A stretch of DNA of 64,000 nucleotides from Terrabacter sp040702505 (GTDB lineage Bacteria > Actinomycetota > Actinomycetes > Actinomycetales > Dermatophilaceae), in assembly GCF_040702505.1 (NCBI RefSeq), contig NZ_JBFBLC010000004.1:248001-312000 (forward strand). Reading direction: 5' to 3'. The notes under the pieces are model-generated. The model saw only the letters and a program-made list of their open reading frames with translations. It searched no databases and was not told the DNA's origin. The translations under genes and the position numbers were made by a program. This document shows, piece after piece, positions 8,576 through 17,595 of this stretch (position 1 is the stretch's first letter; each line of letters begins with the position of its first letter).

Positions 8576-9928
8576 ATGGAGGAGCCGGTTGGTTCGTTCG
8601 ACGGGCTGGACGGCGCGAGCTTGGTAGCGCTCCTGGACTGCCTTCCCGAGCCGGTCGCGTTCTGGGATCGTGGCGAACGGTGCGTCTTCGCCAACGCGGC
8701 TGCCGCGGCCGCGCTCGGCCGTTCGGCCGAAGGGCTGCGGGGAGCTCCGCTCGTGGACGTTCTCGGGACCCATGCCGCGAGGCTGGTTCGCCCCCGGTTC
8801 CTAAACGCCCTGGAAGACGTCGGCTCTGAGCAGGAACGGGCGATGTTTGACGACGAGGGTCGGCTGCGGCACTACCGCACCATCTGCGTCCCAGTCCGCA
8901 TCGACGAGGTCGTCGTCGGCGTCGCGGTCGTGCTGATCGACATCACCGAGGAGCTGAACGCGCAAGCGGAGGTCGCCCGCGACAGCCTCCGGGCCGCCCG
9001 GCTCACCGAGCGGCACCGGCTCATGACGGTCGCCGGCAGCGAAGTGACGGGCCGGCTCCGCCAGACCTTGGACCAGCTGCAGACGCCCTGCCCTCGTGAC
9101 GACCTGGAAGCCAACCTCCACCAGCTGGCTGAGGAGCTGCGCAGCTGCACCCGCCGCCTCCGGGAGGGCACCCGGGCCTCGCCCCCGGCCTCGGAGGACG
9201 GCACGGTCTCGAACACGGTGTCGACCACAGCGCCGAGCACGGTCTCGACCTCTCCCTTGCCCGTCGACCGGCAAGACTCGGACGGGAGGAGGCTGTTGTC
9301 CGCCTCGGCGTCGCAGACGTGCCCTCAACCGGGCGCCGCTCACCGTGCAGCGGGTCTCGAGGCCGAAGTCTCCGCGCTGCTGGATCAGCTGCCGGTCGTC
9401 ATCACGGTATGGGACCGAACACGATCACTTCGCTACGCCAACCGGGCCGCGCAGGCGCTCCTAGCCAAGCGGGGCATCACGAAAGCGACCGGCCGGCGCC
9501 TGGAGCAGATAGTCAGCGAGGACTTCCTCAGGGAGCACGAGGCGTACGCTGCGGACGTCCTGCGCGGCAGGACCCAGTCGTTCCACCGGCGCCAGATCAG
9601 CCCGGACGGGCAGGAGCACCACTTCCACGTCCGCTACGTGCCGCGAATCGTCGACGGCGAGGTGGTCGGCGCCTTCGCGTACGCCTGCGACATCACAGAC
9701 GCCATGAAGGCCGGCGAGGAGCTCATCGCAGCCCGGTCGGCATACGCAGCCCTGCAGGAGCGGCAGGCCATCGAGGACCGCCTTCACGCGTCCATCCTCC
9801 AGGAACTCTTTGCCGCAGCGATGCTTCTGGACGCAGCTGCACGTTCCGGGGGCGACATGCAGGCTCCCGTCGAAGAGTCCAAGAAGTACCTACAGACGGC
9901 CCTGGACGGGCTGAGTCAGCTCTCCTAG
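8576..9928 (+). CDS. Twin-PAS sensor protein ending in a truncated histidine-kinase helix
   Basis: The product is 450 aa from ATG 8576, with AGTGGAGG upstream. Two PAS domains are recognisable. The first, about residues 17-120, runs from LLDCLPEPVAFWDRGERCVF to VVLIDITEE. The second, about 264-390, runs from LLDQLPVVITVWDRTRSLRY to YACDITDAM. A Ser/Thr-rich linker joins them. The C-terminus, ERQAIEDRLHASILQELF with His404, strongly resembles the phosphoacceptor helix of DevS/NarX-type kinases (normally RDLHD...IQ.LFA). The protein ends about 45 residues later with no ATPase domain. It may be a decoy or partner that dimerises with a full kinase, or the remnant of one. No transmembrane segment is seen. 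Confidence 0.7.
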   Translation: MEEPVGSFDGLDGASLVALLDCLPEPVAFWDRGERCVFANAAAAAALGRSAEGLRGAPLVDVLGTHAARLVRPRFLNALEDVGSEQERAMFDDEGRLRHYRTICVPVRIDEVVVGVAVVLIDITEELNAQAEVARDSLRAARLTERHRLMTVAGSEVTGRLRQTLDQLQTPCPRDDLEANLHQLAEELRSCTRRLREGTRASPPASEDGTVSNTVSTTAPSTVSTSPLPVDRQDSDGRRLLSASASQTCPQPGAAHRAAGLEAEVSALLDQLPVVITVWDRTRSLRYANRAAQALLAKRGITKATGRRLEQIVSEDFLREHEAYAADVLRGRTQSFHRRQISPDGQEHHFHVRYVPRIVDGEVVGAFAYACDITDAMKAGEELIAARSAYAALQERQAIEDRLHASILQELFAAAMLLDAAARSGGDMQAPVEESKKYLQTALDGLSQLS

Positions 9929-10029
9929 CGCCCCACGCGAGGCGTGCCACCGTAGCTCTCACGGCACGGGGGTCCTCGCCGGAGCTTCAGATCCTGGATG
10001 CTCCTCGGCTGCGTCGGGTGCGGTATGGA

Positions 10030-10070
10030 GGTGCTGCCGTCGCCAGAAGTGGGAGGGCGACGGCAGCACC
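10030..10070. terminator. Strong bidirectional hairpin terminator
   Basis: The 15-nt arm GGTGCTGCCGTCGCC (10030-10044) is perfectly repeated in inverse at 10056-10070 across an 11-nt loop. It lies between two convergent genes, the PAS protein ending at 9928 and the membrane protein ending at 10153, and can serve both. No U-tract follows on either strand. Confidence 0.75.
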
Positions 10071-10152
10071 TGGCATTCGGTAGTTGGGCGGCGAAAGCGG
10101 CAGCCCGAATAGGTGTCCCGAATGCGGTCTTTCGCATTTAGACCGAGCTTCG

Positions 10153-11424
10153 TTACTGCTTCTTCTCGAGCGTGCCGATTGTGGACTGCAGGTTGCTCAG
10201 CGCCGACACACACGTCGCCTTGGTCGGCGGGGTGGCCCGCAGGGCGGTGAGGGCGCCGTCGATGGCCGAGTCCATCGTGTGCCAGTCGTCCGGGGAGGCC
10301 GGCTTCATCGCCGCCTCGCCGTTGTCCCAGGCGACCTCGAGGTCCTTGACCCGTGCCGTCGCCGCCGCGAGGTCGCCCTTCTTCGCCTTGGTCGTCACGT
10401 CGTCGACGATGACGGCGAACGGGCGCAGGTCACCGATCGGTGAGGTCGGGTCGGCCTCCAGCGGGTTGACGTGCGCGGTCTTGCCCTTGGCAGTGGTCGC
10501 GGCCGGGGCGGCCACGGCCGGCGTCGGCGCGGGCGCCAGAGCCACAGCCGCAGCCACCACGGCGACGGCCCCGGCAGCCGCCCAGGCGTAGTCCCGGCGC
10601 GGGCTCACGGCGGGCGCCTCGCCCTTGGCCCGGATGCCGTGACGGGTCGCGTTGACCTGTTCCCGCGCCACCAGGGTGACGATGACGGCGAGGAACACCA
10701 GGCTCGTCAGGCTCGCCCCGAGACCCAGGCCGCCGAAGGAGCGGTCCTGGGTCAGCAGGTCACCGAGCGAGGCACCGAGCGGACGGGTCAGCACGTAGGC
10801 GATCCAGAACGCCAGCACGCCGTTCAGGCCGAGGCGCCGGGCGGCCCAGACGGCAAGGATGAGACCGCCGAAGATCAGCGCGCCGTTGCGGAACCCCAGC
10901 GAGAGCGCCTCGGTGGCCAGGTCGCCTCCCGCGGTGCCCAGGGCGAAGGTCGTCAGGATCGCGCCCCAGTAGTACCGCTCGCGGCGCGGGGTGTCGATGG
11001 CCGTGATGGCCAGGGTGCGCTCCTGACGCCACCACACCGTGAACACCACGGCGAGCACGACCGTGAAGACCGCGGTGCTGACATAGAGGCTGACACCCAG
11101 CGTGTCGGTGAAGAAGTCGGTGATCTGGGTGCCGACGATGCTTACCAGGACGACGGTGAGCCAGTACAGCCAAGGGATCAGTCGTCGGGCCCGGAGCTGG
11201 GCGACGAGCGCGATGGCCAGCAGGGTCATCATCGCCCCATCGGTCACGGCCGTGCCGAGCCCGACCTGCACGGCCAGATAGTCGGCGAAGGTCTCACCGA
11301 TCGTCGTCGACAGGATCTTGATGAGCCAGAAAGTCGCCGTGATGGCTGGCACCTTGTTGAGCCACGAAGGGCTCGACAGGCCACTCCTCCCGCGGTCGAG
11401 GACGGAGGTGACGGTGTCAGGCAT
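10153..11424 (-). CDS. Polytopic membrane protein, COG4705-like, with a helical C-terminal domain
   Basis: The product is 423 aa, starting at ATG 11424 behind AGAAGGA; the 30 extra in-frame codons upstream lack a binding site. The first 250 residues form about eight membrane segments and contain two related units. One starts KVPAITATFWLIKILSTTIG with GETFADYL. The other is the RYYWGAILTTFALGTAGGDL region. This unit type is typical of COG4705, an uncharacterised family. A membrane anchor near 275-300 leads to an exported Ala/Pro/Thr linker. A final domain of about 100 residues (ADPTSPIGDLRPFAVIVDDV onward) is predicted helical, with heptad-like DLAAATARVKDLEVAWD. The fusion suggests the exported helices sense or bind something at the surface. 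The function is unknown. Confidence 0.65.
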   Translation of the reverse strand: MPDTVTSVLDRGRSGLSSPSWLNKVPAITATFWLIKILSTTIGETFADYLAVQVGLGTAVTDGAMMTLLAIALVAQLRARRLIPWLYWLTVVLVSIVGTQITDFFTDTLGVSLYVSTAVFTVVLAVVFTVWWRQERTLAITAIDTPRRERYYWGAILTTFALGTAGGDLATEALSLGFRNGALIFGGLILAVWAARRLGLNGVLAFWIAYVLTRPLGASLGDLLTQDRSFGGLGLGASLTSLVFLAVIVTLVAREQVNATRHGIRAKGEAPAVSPRRDYAWAAAGAVAVVAAAVALAPAPTPAVAAPAATTAKGKTAHVNPLEADPTSPIGDLRPFAVIVDDVTTKAKKGDLAAATARVKDLEVAWDNGEAAMKPASPDDWHTMDSAIDGALTALRATPPTKATCVSALSNLQSTIGTLEKKQ

Positions 11425-11648
11425 GGGGATTCCTTCTGGTCGGGTCGGACTGAGCCCTCGACCCTTCACAACCGCGCTGAGGCCAAACTGGGAAACCCGA
11501 CAAAGCCGCCTCACCGGGGTGGCTGAGAGGTCGCCCAGCGGAAATCCGTAACCTCGACCGTTCGAGCGTCGTTGGAGGGATTGGCCGGGCGCCGTTGCCC
11601 GGCCATTGGACGTGGCCGTTTCGCGGTCGCCTTCTCCCAGGAGCCAGC

Positions 11649-14600
11649 ATGCGTGTTCGGTCCCGTCGCCTTCTCGTCCTTTCTACGGTGGCCACGCTGG
11701 CCTTCGGCGGCGCGCTGGCGGTCCATCTCGTGCAGGACAGCCCGGCCGCTGTGGCGGCCGACTGCGCTCCCGGCTTTCTGCCGGTCGACTCCGTCCTCAA
11801 GGAGGTCCAGAGCGAGGTCAAGGCCGAGGAGGCCGGCAAGACCGACGGTGGTGGCTGGGTCGGTGAGGCGTACCGGGAGCTGACGGGTGCCGACCAGAAC
11901 GAGCTGGCCCGGGAGGCCATGCGCGAGGTACCGGCCCTTTCCACCATCAAGCAGAGTCAGTGGTCGTCCTACTGCCTGCGCAGCAAGCACCCCGAGTCGT
12001 TGAAGGAGCTGCTCGCGCTGTTCGGTGCTCGGGCGATCCCGCGGATGGCCCCGTACGGCAGCTGGGCAGACGGCGCGGCCGCCGGTGCGGTGCAGCAGCG
12101 TCAGGCCCTTCAGCCGGGGTCGGTGGCCGGCAGCGATGGCACCGGCGCTCCCTACGGCAAGGGCCCACTGATCGTGAACGATGCCCGCTACCCGGAGGTG
12201 AACGGGCTCGGGCTCGTGCACAACTCCGGCAGGGTCGACTCGTTCGCCTGGGACCCCGCCGGCAAGCGGTTGTTCGCCGCGGTGGGCAACGGTGGCATCT
12301 GGCGTTCCGACGACCTGGCTCACACCTGGACCAGTGCCAACGGCAACCTGCCCACGTCCATCACGGGCGCGGTCGCGTGGTCCGCCGCCAACAACGGCAC
12401 CCTCATCGCCCTCACCGGTGAGCCGACCTTCGGATCCTCGGCCTACACCGGTCTGGGCGCCTACTACTCCACCAACCTCGGCGCCACCTGGACCAAGGCC
12501 ACCGGCGTGCCCGACGGAGCACTCGGCTTCGCGCTGGCCGTCGACCCGGGAAACCCGCTCAAGGTGTATGCCGCCACGCAGCTCGGACTGTTCGCCTCCA
12601 CCGACGGCGGCAAGTCCTTCGTCGACACCAACCTGCCCACCGGTGAGTGCTCCGGCGTGGTCGACACCAAGGCCCGGCCCGAGTGCGCCTTGGCCAACGT
12701 CGTCACCGACGTCGTCGTGGCCAAGGGCGGCGGCGTCGGCACCACCACTCCCGCAGGCACGGTCGTGGCCACCGTCGGCTGGCGAGGCGGGCAGCGCGCC
12801 AACCCCGACGGTTCGATCCAGTCGCCGAACAACGGGGTCTACCGCTCGTCCTCCGGTCGAGCCAACACGTTCACCAAGCTCGCGACCAGCGGGTTCGCGC
12901 CGCAAGCCCGGATCGGGCGGATCAAGCTGGGCAACGCGGTGGGCGCGGCGCAGAACCACGACGTGCTCTACGCCCTGGTCCAGGACGCCACCCTCCTCAA
13001 CAACGGCGGAGTCGCCGGCATCGACGCCCCGGCGGGGCAGAAGTCGCCCATCGGCACCACCGTCCTCAACGGGCTCTACGTCTCCCGCGACTTCGGCCTC
13101 ACCTGGACCGAGCTGGCCACCGGAACGCAGCTGGCCACCGACCCCACGACCAGCTCCGCCCTGGTCGGCGTCGGCACCGCGACCGGCTACCAGCCCGGCG
13201 TCCAGAGCTGGTACAACCTCTGGGTCCAGCCCGACCCCACCCGCCAGACGGCCACTGGCGCGCCGACCCGGCTGGCCTTCGGGCTGGAGGAGATCTGGTC
13301 CAACGAGCTGGCCAACACCGGCGCCATCCCGCTGGACGGCACCGTGCCGGTGAAGTTCCGGGTCGTGGCCAAGTACTTCTCCGGCTCCTCGTGCCAGCTC
13401 CTCTCGGCTGGGCTCCCCGCCTGCCCGACGAACCGAGAGCCCTTGAGCGACAACCTGACCACCCACCCGGACCAGCACGCCGGCATCTGGATCACCGATC
13501 CCGGCGTCAAGGGCGGCGTCCAGCTCGTGGTCGGCAACGACGGCGGTGCCTACCGATACGGCTTCGACACCGACCCCGACGGCGAGCTCGACAACGCCCA
13601 CTGGGGCCCAGGCGACAACGACGGATTCCACACCCTGATGCCGTACTACGCCGCGATGGCCAAGGACGGCACGGTCTGGGCCGGCCTGCAGGACAACGGC
13701 AACCTCAAGATCGACCCGGTGGACCAGAAGCAGTACGAGACGTTCGGCGGCGACGGCTTCTACGCCGCGGTCGACCCGAACACCTCCTCCACCGCGTACG
13801 AGGAGTACACCAACGGCGCCATCTCGGTCACCACCGATGGCGGCACCTCGTGGAAGAGCATCGACCCGGGTCTGACCGCCTCGAAGTTCTCCAACCCGTT
13901 CACCATGGACCCCACCGACCCCGCACACCTGATCACCGCGGGCCGCGAGGTCGTCCAGACCCTCAAGGGCCCCGACACCACCAGCGGCCAGACAGCCGCC
14001 GACGCCGCGACCGACACCACCACCACCTGGCGCACCGTCTACAACCTGGGCACCCGCTCCCACCCGGGCGACGCCTCGGCCACCTCGAGCCCAAGCGACC
14101 CGGACAACTCGATGTCGGCGGTCGCCGTCCGCGGCGCTGCGGCATACGTGGGCTTCTGCGGGCAGTGCGACACCCTGAACAAGCTCGGTCCCACCCCGAA
14201 CCTGTTCCAGAACGGCCTCGCCACCAACGTCGGCGGCCCCGTCGCGCCGCAGAAGGGCACGACGAACGGCTGGCACATCGTTGCCGCCAAGGGCCTGCCC
14301 AACCGCTACATCACCTCAGTCGCGGTGGATCCGCGCAACGTGAAGAACGTGTTCGTGACCCTCGGTGGCTACACGCGCCGCTGGCTGCCGCCAGGCGCCG
14401 TCGGGGACGCCAACACGCAGATCGGCACCGGGCACGTCTTCCGGTCCACCGATGGCGGGCAAACCTTCACCGACGTGACCGGCAACCTGCCTGACTCCCC
14501 GGCCAGCTGGGTCGAGCTGCGCGGCGACCAGCTGCTCGTGGCCACCGACGTCGGCGCCTTCGCCTCGCAGACCGGCGGGGCGTACGCCACCCCGACCTTC

Positions 14601-15284
14601 GCGCCGCTGAAGGACCTCCCAGCCACCGCCGTCTCGAGCATCGCGCTCAAGCCTGGCGACCCGAACACCGCCGTCGTCGCCATCTTCGGACGGGGCGTGT
14701 GGACGTACTCCTTCAAGAACAAGCTCCCCGTGCCGGTGACACCGCCCCCGACCCCGGCCCCCAGCGTCGGCACGGCCTACGGGGCGTGGGACTTCGAGTC
14801 GGGAACGCAGGCGTGGACCACCGGCGGCACGCCGACCTGGACCCGCGGGACCCCGGGACACGGCGCGGGCACCGCCGAGAACGCGTCAGGTCAGGCCTTC
14901 TCGATCAGCGGCCCGACCGGCTACCTGGACAACATGGACGCCACCCTGGTCTCACCGTCCGTCACCGCTCCCGCCGGCAACACCGTCCTGCAGTGGTGGA
15001 TGCGCCTGGACACCGAGAACGGGTTCGACACCGTCTCGGCGGACTGGAGCACCGACGGCACCACCTGGCACACCCTCGGCACCTACACAGGGAAGAACAG
15101 CGGCAACCCCGAATGGACCCGATACGCCGTCCCGTTCACCTCTCCCGGTGGCGCGGTGAAGGTGAGGTTCCACTTCGTGTCGGACTCACTGTGCTCCGGA
15201 CTGGGCGGCCCCATCTGCTCCTCCACCAGCGGCTGGGACGGAGTCCACGTCGACGACGTCGCGGTGGGCGCCCCGGCACTCTGA
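11649..15284 (+). CDS. Large secreted BNR/Asp-box repeat protein (sialidase- or Vps10-like propeller)
   Basis: The product is 1,211 aa, starting at ATG 11649 after CAGGAG. A signal peptide is clear: MRVRSRRLL, a hydrophobic stretch to about residue 30, then an Ala-rich cleavage region near AVAADC. The body carries repeated Asp-box motifs: WRSDDLAHTW, YSTNLGATW, ASTDGGKSF, VSRDFGLTW, VTTDGGTSW and FRSTDGGQTF. Each marks a blade of a beta-propeller, so one or two propellers span about residues 190-1020. After a Pro/Thr linker the last 180 residues (WDFESGTQAW to VHVDDVAV) form a jelly-roll domain like the C-terminal domain of immune inhibitor A-type proteases. No catalytic residues could be assigned. 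Adhesion or glycan binding is as likely as hydrolysis. Confidence 0.8.
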   Translation: MRVRSRRLLVLSTVATLAFGGALAVHLVQDSPAAVAADCAPGFLPVDSVLKEVQSEVKAEEAGKTDGGGWVGEAYRELTGADQNELAREAMREVPALSTIKQSQWSSYCLRSKHPESLKELLALFGARAIPRMAPYGSWADGAAAGAVQQRQALQPGSVAGSDGTGAPYGKGPLIVNDARYPEVNGLGLVHNSGRVDSFAWDPAGKRLFAAVGNGGIWRSDDLAHTWTSANGNLPTSITGAVAWSAANNGTLIALTGEPTFGSSAYTGLGAYYSTNLGATWTKATGVPDGALGFALAVDPGNPLKVYAATQLGLFASTDGGKSFVDTNLPTGECSGVVDTKARPECALANVVTDVVVAKGGGVGTTTPAGTVVATVGWRGGQRANPDGSIQSPNNGVYRSSSGRANTFTKLATSGFAPQARIGRIKLGNAVGAAQNHDVLYALVQDATLLNNGGVAGIDAPAGQKSPIGTTVLNGLYVSRDFGLTWTELATGTQLATDPTTSSALVGVGTATGYQPGVQSWYNLWVQPDPTRQTATGAPTRLAFGLEEIWSNELANTGAIPLDGTVPVKFRVVAKYFSGSSCQLLSAGLPACPTNREPLSDNLTTHPDQHAGIWITDPGVKGGVQLVVGNDGGAYRYGFDTDPDGELDNAHWGPGDNDGFHTLMPYYAAMAKDGTVWAGLQDNGNLKIDPVDQKQYETFGGDGFYAAVDPNTSSTAYEEYTNGAISVTTDGGTSWKSIDPGLTASKFSNPFTMDPTDPAHLITAGREVVQTLKGPDTTSGQTAADAATDTTTTWRTVYNLGTRSHPGDASATSSPSDPDNSMSAVAVRGAAAYVGFCGQCDTLNKLGPTPNLFQNGLATNVGGPVAPQKGTTNGWHIVAAKGLPNRYITSVAVDPRNVKNVFVTLGGYTRRWLPPGAVGDANTQIGTGHVFRSTDGGQTFTDVTGNLPDSPASWVELRGDQLLVATDVGAFASQTGGAYATPTFAPLKDLPATAVSSIALKPGDPNTAVVAIFGRGVWTYSFKNKLPVPVTPPPTPAPSVGTAYGAWDFESGTQAWTTGGTPTWTRGTPGHGAGTAENASGQAFSISGPTGYLDNMDATLVSPSVTAPAGNTVLQWWMRLDTENGFDTVSADWSTDGTTWHTLGTYTGKNSGNPEWTRYAVPFTSPGGAVKVRFHFVSDSLCSGLGGPICSSTSGWDGVHVDDVAVGAPAL

Positions 15285-15424
15285 CCCGCTGGCCGGAATG
15301 TCCGCGGAAACTCGCCCCATCTGCTCCGGTCCCGTGACCTCCGGCGCGTGCGCTCGTTAGCACTGCAGATGGAGCCAACGGGCCCGTCTCGTCTGAACCT
15401 CACATCCCCCGGTCCGCCGGGAAG

Positions 15425-15462
15425 GGTAGCCCCGCCTCGTCCCCCCACCAGGCGGGGCTACC
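15425..15462. terminator. Bidirectional hairpin terminator
   Basis: GGTAGCCCCGCCT (15425-15437) and its exact inverse AGGCGGGGCTACC (15450-15462) form a 13-bp stem with a 12-nt loop. It lies between the convergent BNR-protein and mscL genes. Confidence 0.75.
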
Positions 15463-15542
15463 AACCCGCCGGCGAGTCCGCCGGCTTGGGGTTTCATCAG
15501 CCGTGGACCGTTCGGTCCTCCGGGCCCGTGATGGTGTGCGGA

Positions 15543-15908
15543 CTACCGGACGCGGAGGGAGTCGCGGATCTCCGTGAGCAGCAGAACCTCCTCGGATGGC
15601 GCCTCCGGCTCTGGCTCGACACCCGTCTTGCGTCGCTCGGCGAGCCGGTTCATCGGAACGACGACCATGAAGTAGACCGCCGCCGCGACGATGAGGAAGC
15701 TGACCAGCGCCGTGAGGAAGGCGCCGACGGCGACCCCGCCGGGCTGGAAGGAGGAGAAGTTCGGCTTGCCACCGAGCTTGCCGATCAGGTCCATGATGAC
15801 CGTGACGAAGGCGTCCACGACTTTCGCGAATGCCGTGCCGATGACGACCGCGACCGCGAGGTCGACGACGTTGCCGCGCATGAGGAAGTCTTTGAATCCC
15901 TTGAGCAT
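15543..15908 (-). CDS. mscL: Large-conductance mechanosensitive channel
   Basis: The product is 121 aa, close to the usual 130-150. It forms a homopentameric inner-membrane pore that opens on osmotic downshock and releases solutes. The N-terminal helix MLKGFKDFLMRGNVVDLAVAVV leads into TM1 with the GxAxxK pore pattern (VVIGTAFAKVV). The periplasmic loop is short. TM2 is AFLTALVSFLIVAAAVYFMVVVPMNRL. The C-terminal acidic bundle EEVLLLTEIRDSL is complete. GAGAGGA precedes ATG 15908. The gene is a single transcription unit here, possibly with the small gene at 16051-16257 upstream. Confidence 0.95.
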   Translation of the reverse strand: MLKGFKDFLMRGNVVDLAVAVVIGTAFAKVVDAFVTVIMDLIGKLGGKPNFSSFQPGGVAVGAFLTALVSFLIVAAAVYFMVVVPMNRLAERRKTGVEPEPEAPSEEVLLLTEIRDSLRVR

Positions 15909-16050
15909 GACAGTCCTCTCAGAAATGATGAGCGTGCCTTGCCAGCCAGTGGGCGGTGGGTGGGCATGGGCGGCGTACTAATGAGTGCTCATGCCAGATT
16001 CCAGCGCTCGTGCGCCATTGAAGCTTGCCGCCGTTTGCTTGAGCGGACGG

Positions 16051-16257
16051 TCAGTCGGCCAGCTTGGCGATGGCCTGGGCCCACAGGAAGTGCTTGTTGG
16101 TGCCCAGGTCACGGATGCTCTCGATGTTGAAGGCTGCCTTGAGGTGCTCGGCGTCGCTGGCGCTCACGCCCTGCAGCGCGTCCACTGGCGCGTCTGCCAG
16201 CTCCGCGATGCTCTTGGACTCGTATGCCTTGTCGACCTTGCTAGCGATGTCACCCAT
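16051..16257 (-). CDS. Small conserved protein with a helix-hairpin-helix-like centre
   Basis: The product is 68 aa, starting at ATG 16257, five bases after AGGAG; the upstream GTG 16263 overlaps that binding site and is unlikely. The middle, APVDALQGVSASDAEHLKAAF followed by NIESIRDLG, resembles helix-hairpin-helix segments of nucleic-acid-binding proteins and of small stand-alone proteins of unknown function. It has no signal peptide or Cys. It may share a transcript with mscL (142 bp downstream). The function is unknown. Confidence 0.6.
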   Translation of the reverse strand: MGDIASKVDKAYESKSIAELADAPVDALQGVSASDAEHLKAAFNIESIRDLGTNKHFLWAQAIAKLAD

Positions 16258-16573
16258 GCTCACTCCTGAGAGTCGGCCCGCCCTCTTGGCGGGAGTATCT
16301 CGATGCTTACCACCTCACAATGGTCTCCGCGACAGCAACGAATGACGCGGCCGACCGCATGCCTGCAGTACCGCCGCCGACAGAAGTCCGTCGTTCGGAG
16401 CAACGCATCACGGCGGGTGGCTTACGGGCCCTTGCGGCTGGGGCGAGATCGGTCAATGATTCGACGAGGCGGTCCGGCGAAGCTGGGGGGCCGGGTCGGT
16501 CGGCCACCGTGGGACGGGTCCACGTTAGACGTGGCTACGACGAGGTCTGCGAACGAAACGAGGTGGCGCATTC
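16258..16573. other. Intergenic region without a supported gene
   Basis: About 316 bp lie between two divergently oriented genes. Short frames on both strands show no recognisable protein or convincing ribosome binding site. It should hold the promoters of 16051-16257 (minus) and 16574-16984 (plus). No clear operator was seen. Confidence 0.4.
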
Positions 16574-16984
16574 GTGTCTTCCGCCGACCTGGCCGCGTTC
16601 CTGGTCAGGGCCGCGGCCACCCTGGTGCGGCTTGACAAGACTCTCGGACCCGACGACGAAGTATTTCGCCAAGTAGCTATCGGCGACATGGTCGACGGCG
16701 TGCCGCTACTAGATTCGTGGGAGCTGCTGCGCAAACGGCTGCACATCTGCGCCGATCCAGTGGACGCGGTGTCCGAGGTGCTGTCCGAGCAGGCCACCGC
16801 CTACTGCGAGGCCGCCGCACGGGCAACCTATTCGGTCGTTGAGCGAGCGGTCAGCCACCTGCATACGGCCGGCGGCGAAGAGGCTGCTGCTGCGTTCCTT
16901 GACGCCTTGCTCTCAGAGGAGATCGCGCCCAGCTGCCCACAGGCGCGGGACCGGGTATCGCGGGACGATGACCGCCGCAGGTGA
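16574..16984 (+). CDS. Hypothetical protein, 136 aa, helical
   Basis: The GTG start at 16574 is preceded by ACGAGG about 10 nt upstream. The sequence is rich in Ala, Leu and Glu and predicted all-helical (MSSADLAAFLVRAAATLVRLDKTL onward). It has no membrane segment and two isolated Cys. The basic C-terminus, RDRVSRDDDRRR, may be disordered. No family is recognised. Its codon use is acceptable for the genome but less GC-rich than the core part to the right. It lies just inside the presumed right border of the integrated region. It could be an ordinary island cargo gene or a false frame. Confidence 0.45.
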   Translation: MSSADLAAFLVRAAATLVRLDKTLGPDDEVFRQVAIGDMVDGVPLLDSWELLRKRLHICADPVDAVSEVLSEQATAYCEAAARATYSVVERAVSHLHTAGGEEAAAAFLDALLSEEIAPSCPQARDRVSRDDDRRR

Positions 16985-17116
16985 CAGGGATCGACAGGCC
17001 ACCGTCCCGCTTGACTCAAGCATCAGGGCAACAGATACGCGCCCGCACGGTGATCGGTCGGAAAAAGGACACGGAACCGCAGCACCTCTGGTGAGAAGTT
17101 TCTGTACTGGCTCAAG

Positions 17117-17167
17117 CTGCGCCTTCGGCGCAGAAAAGCGCGGGGACCCGCGGCAGGGACCCCGCGC
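17117..17167 (+). terminator. Two tandem hairpins after the hypothetical gene
   Basis: CTGCGCC TTC GGCGCAG (17117-17133) forms a 7-bp stem with a three-base loop. It is followed by AAAA and then GCGCGGGG (17138-17145) pairing with CCCCGCGC (17160-17167). Together they make a likely terminator about 130 nt after the stop at 16984. Confidence 0.55.
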
Positions 17168-17595
17168 TGCGGGCGGCGCTGGCGCGCCGTCCTCGCGCAC
17201 CCCGCCGCCCCCACGCTTACTCACGAGTTCACGGCGGAGCCCGACCCGCTGACGACACTCGCAGCCGCCGCCCCGTCGACCTGGGGCCCGGACTCAGGCG
17301 CTTGGACGAGGGAGGCCCCAGCCGTCGCCGCTCGGGCTCGCTTCCACGGAGGACCACTGCCCACCTCGACAGCCACCTGGCGACAACGGCCGGCCCGGCT
17401 GGGTCGGTCAAGCGCCTTCTGCGCGGCGCCTTCTCGAGAGGCCGGGTGACGGTCGATGCGCAAACCCGCGGTGCCCCCATCTGCCCCGCGCGTGCCCCCG
17501 ACGTGCCCCCGACCCCCCTCAGCAGCCATGCCAACCAGCACCAGATGGCAGATGATCTCAGCGTGGGCTCGGCTCGAAATCGGGTCGAGGACGAA
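17168..17595. other. Non-coding stretch at the island border
   Basis: No frame here has a recognisable product. A minus-strand frame reading MSESNRRPIHYEFV across 17,590-17,631 is the familiar antisense translation of a tRNA gene, not a protein. The stretch probably carries attachment-site flanking DNA. Confidence 0.4.

Noticed and set aside
11511..14276. Long minus-strand open frame (about 920 codons) opposite the BNR-repeat gene
   Set aside because: It is low-complexity Val/Gly/Arg-rich antisense translation of a strongly codon-biased gene, with no domain, start signal or homology that I recognise.
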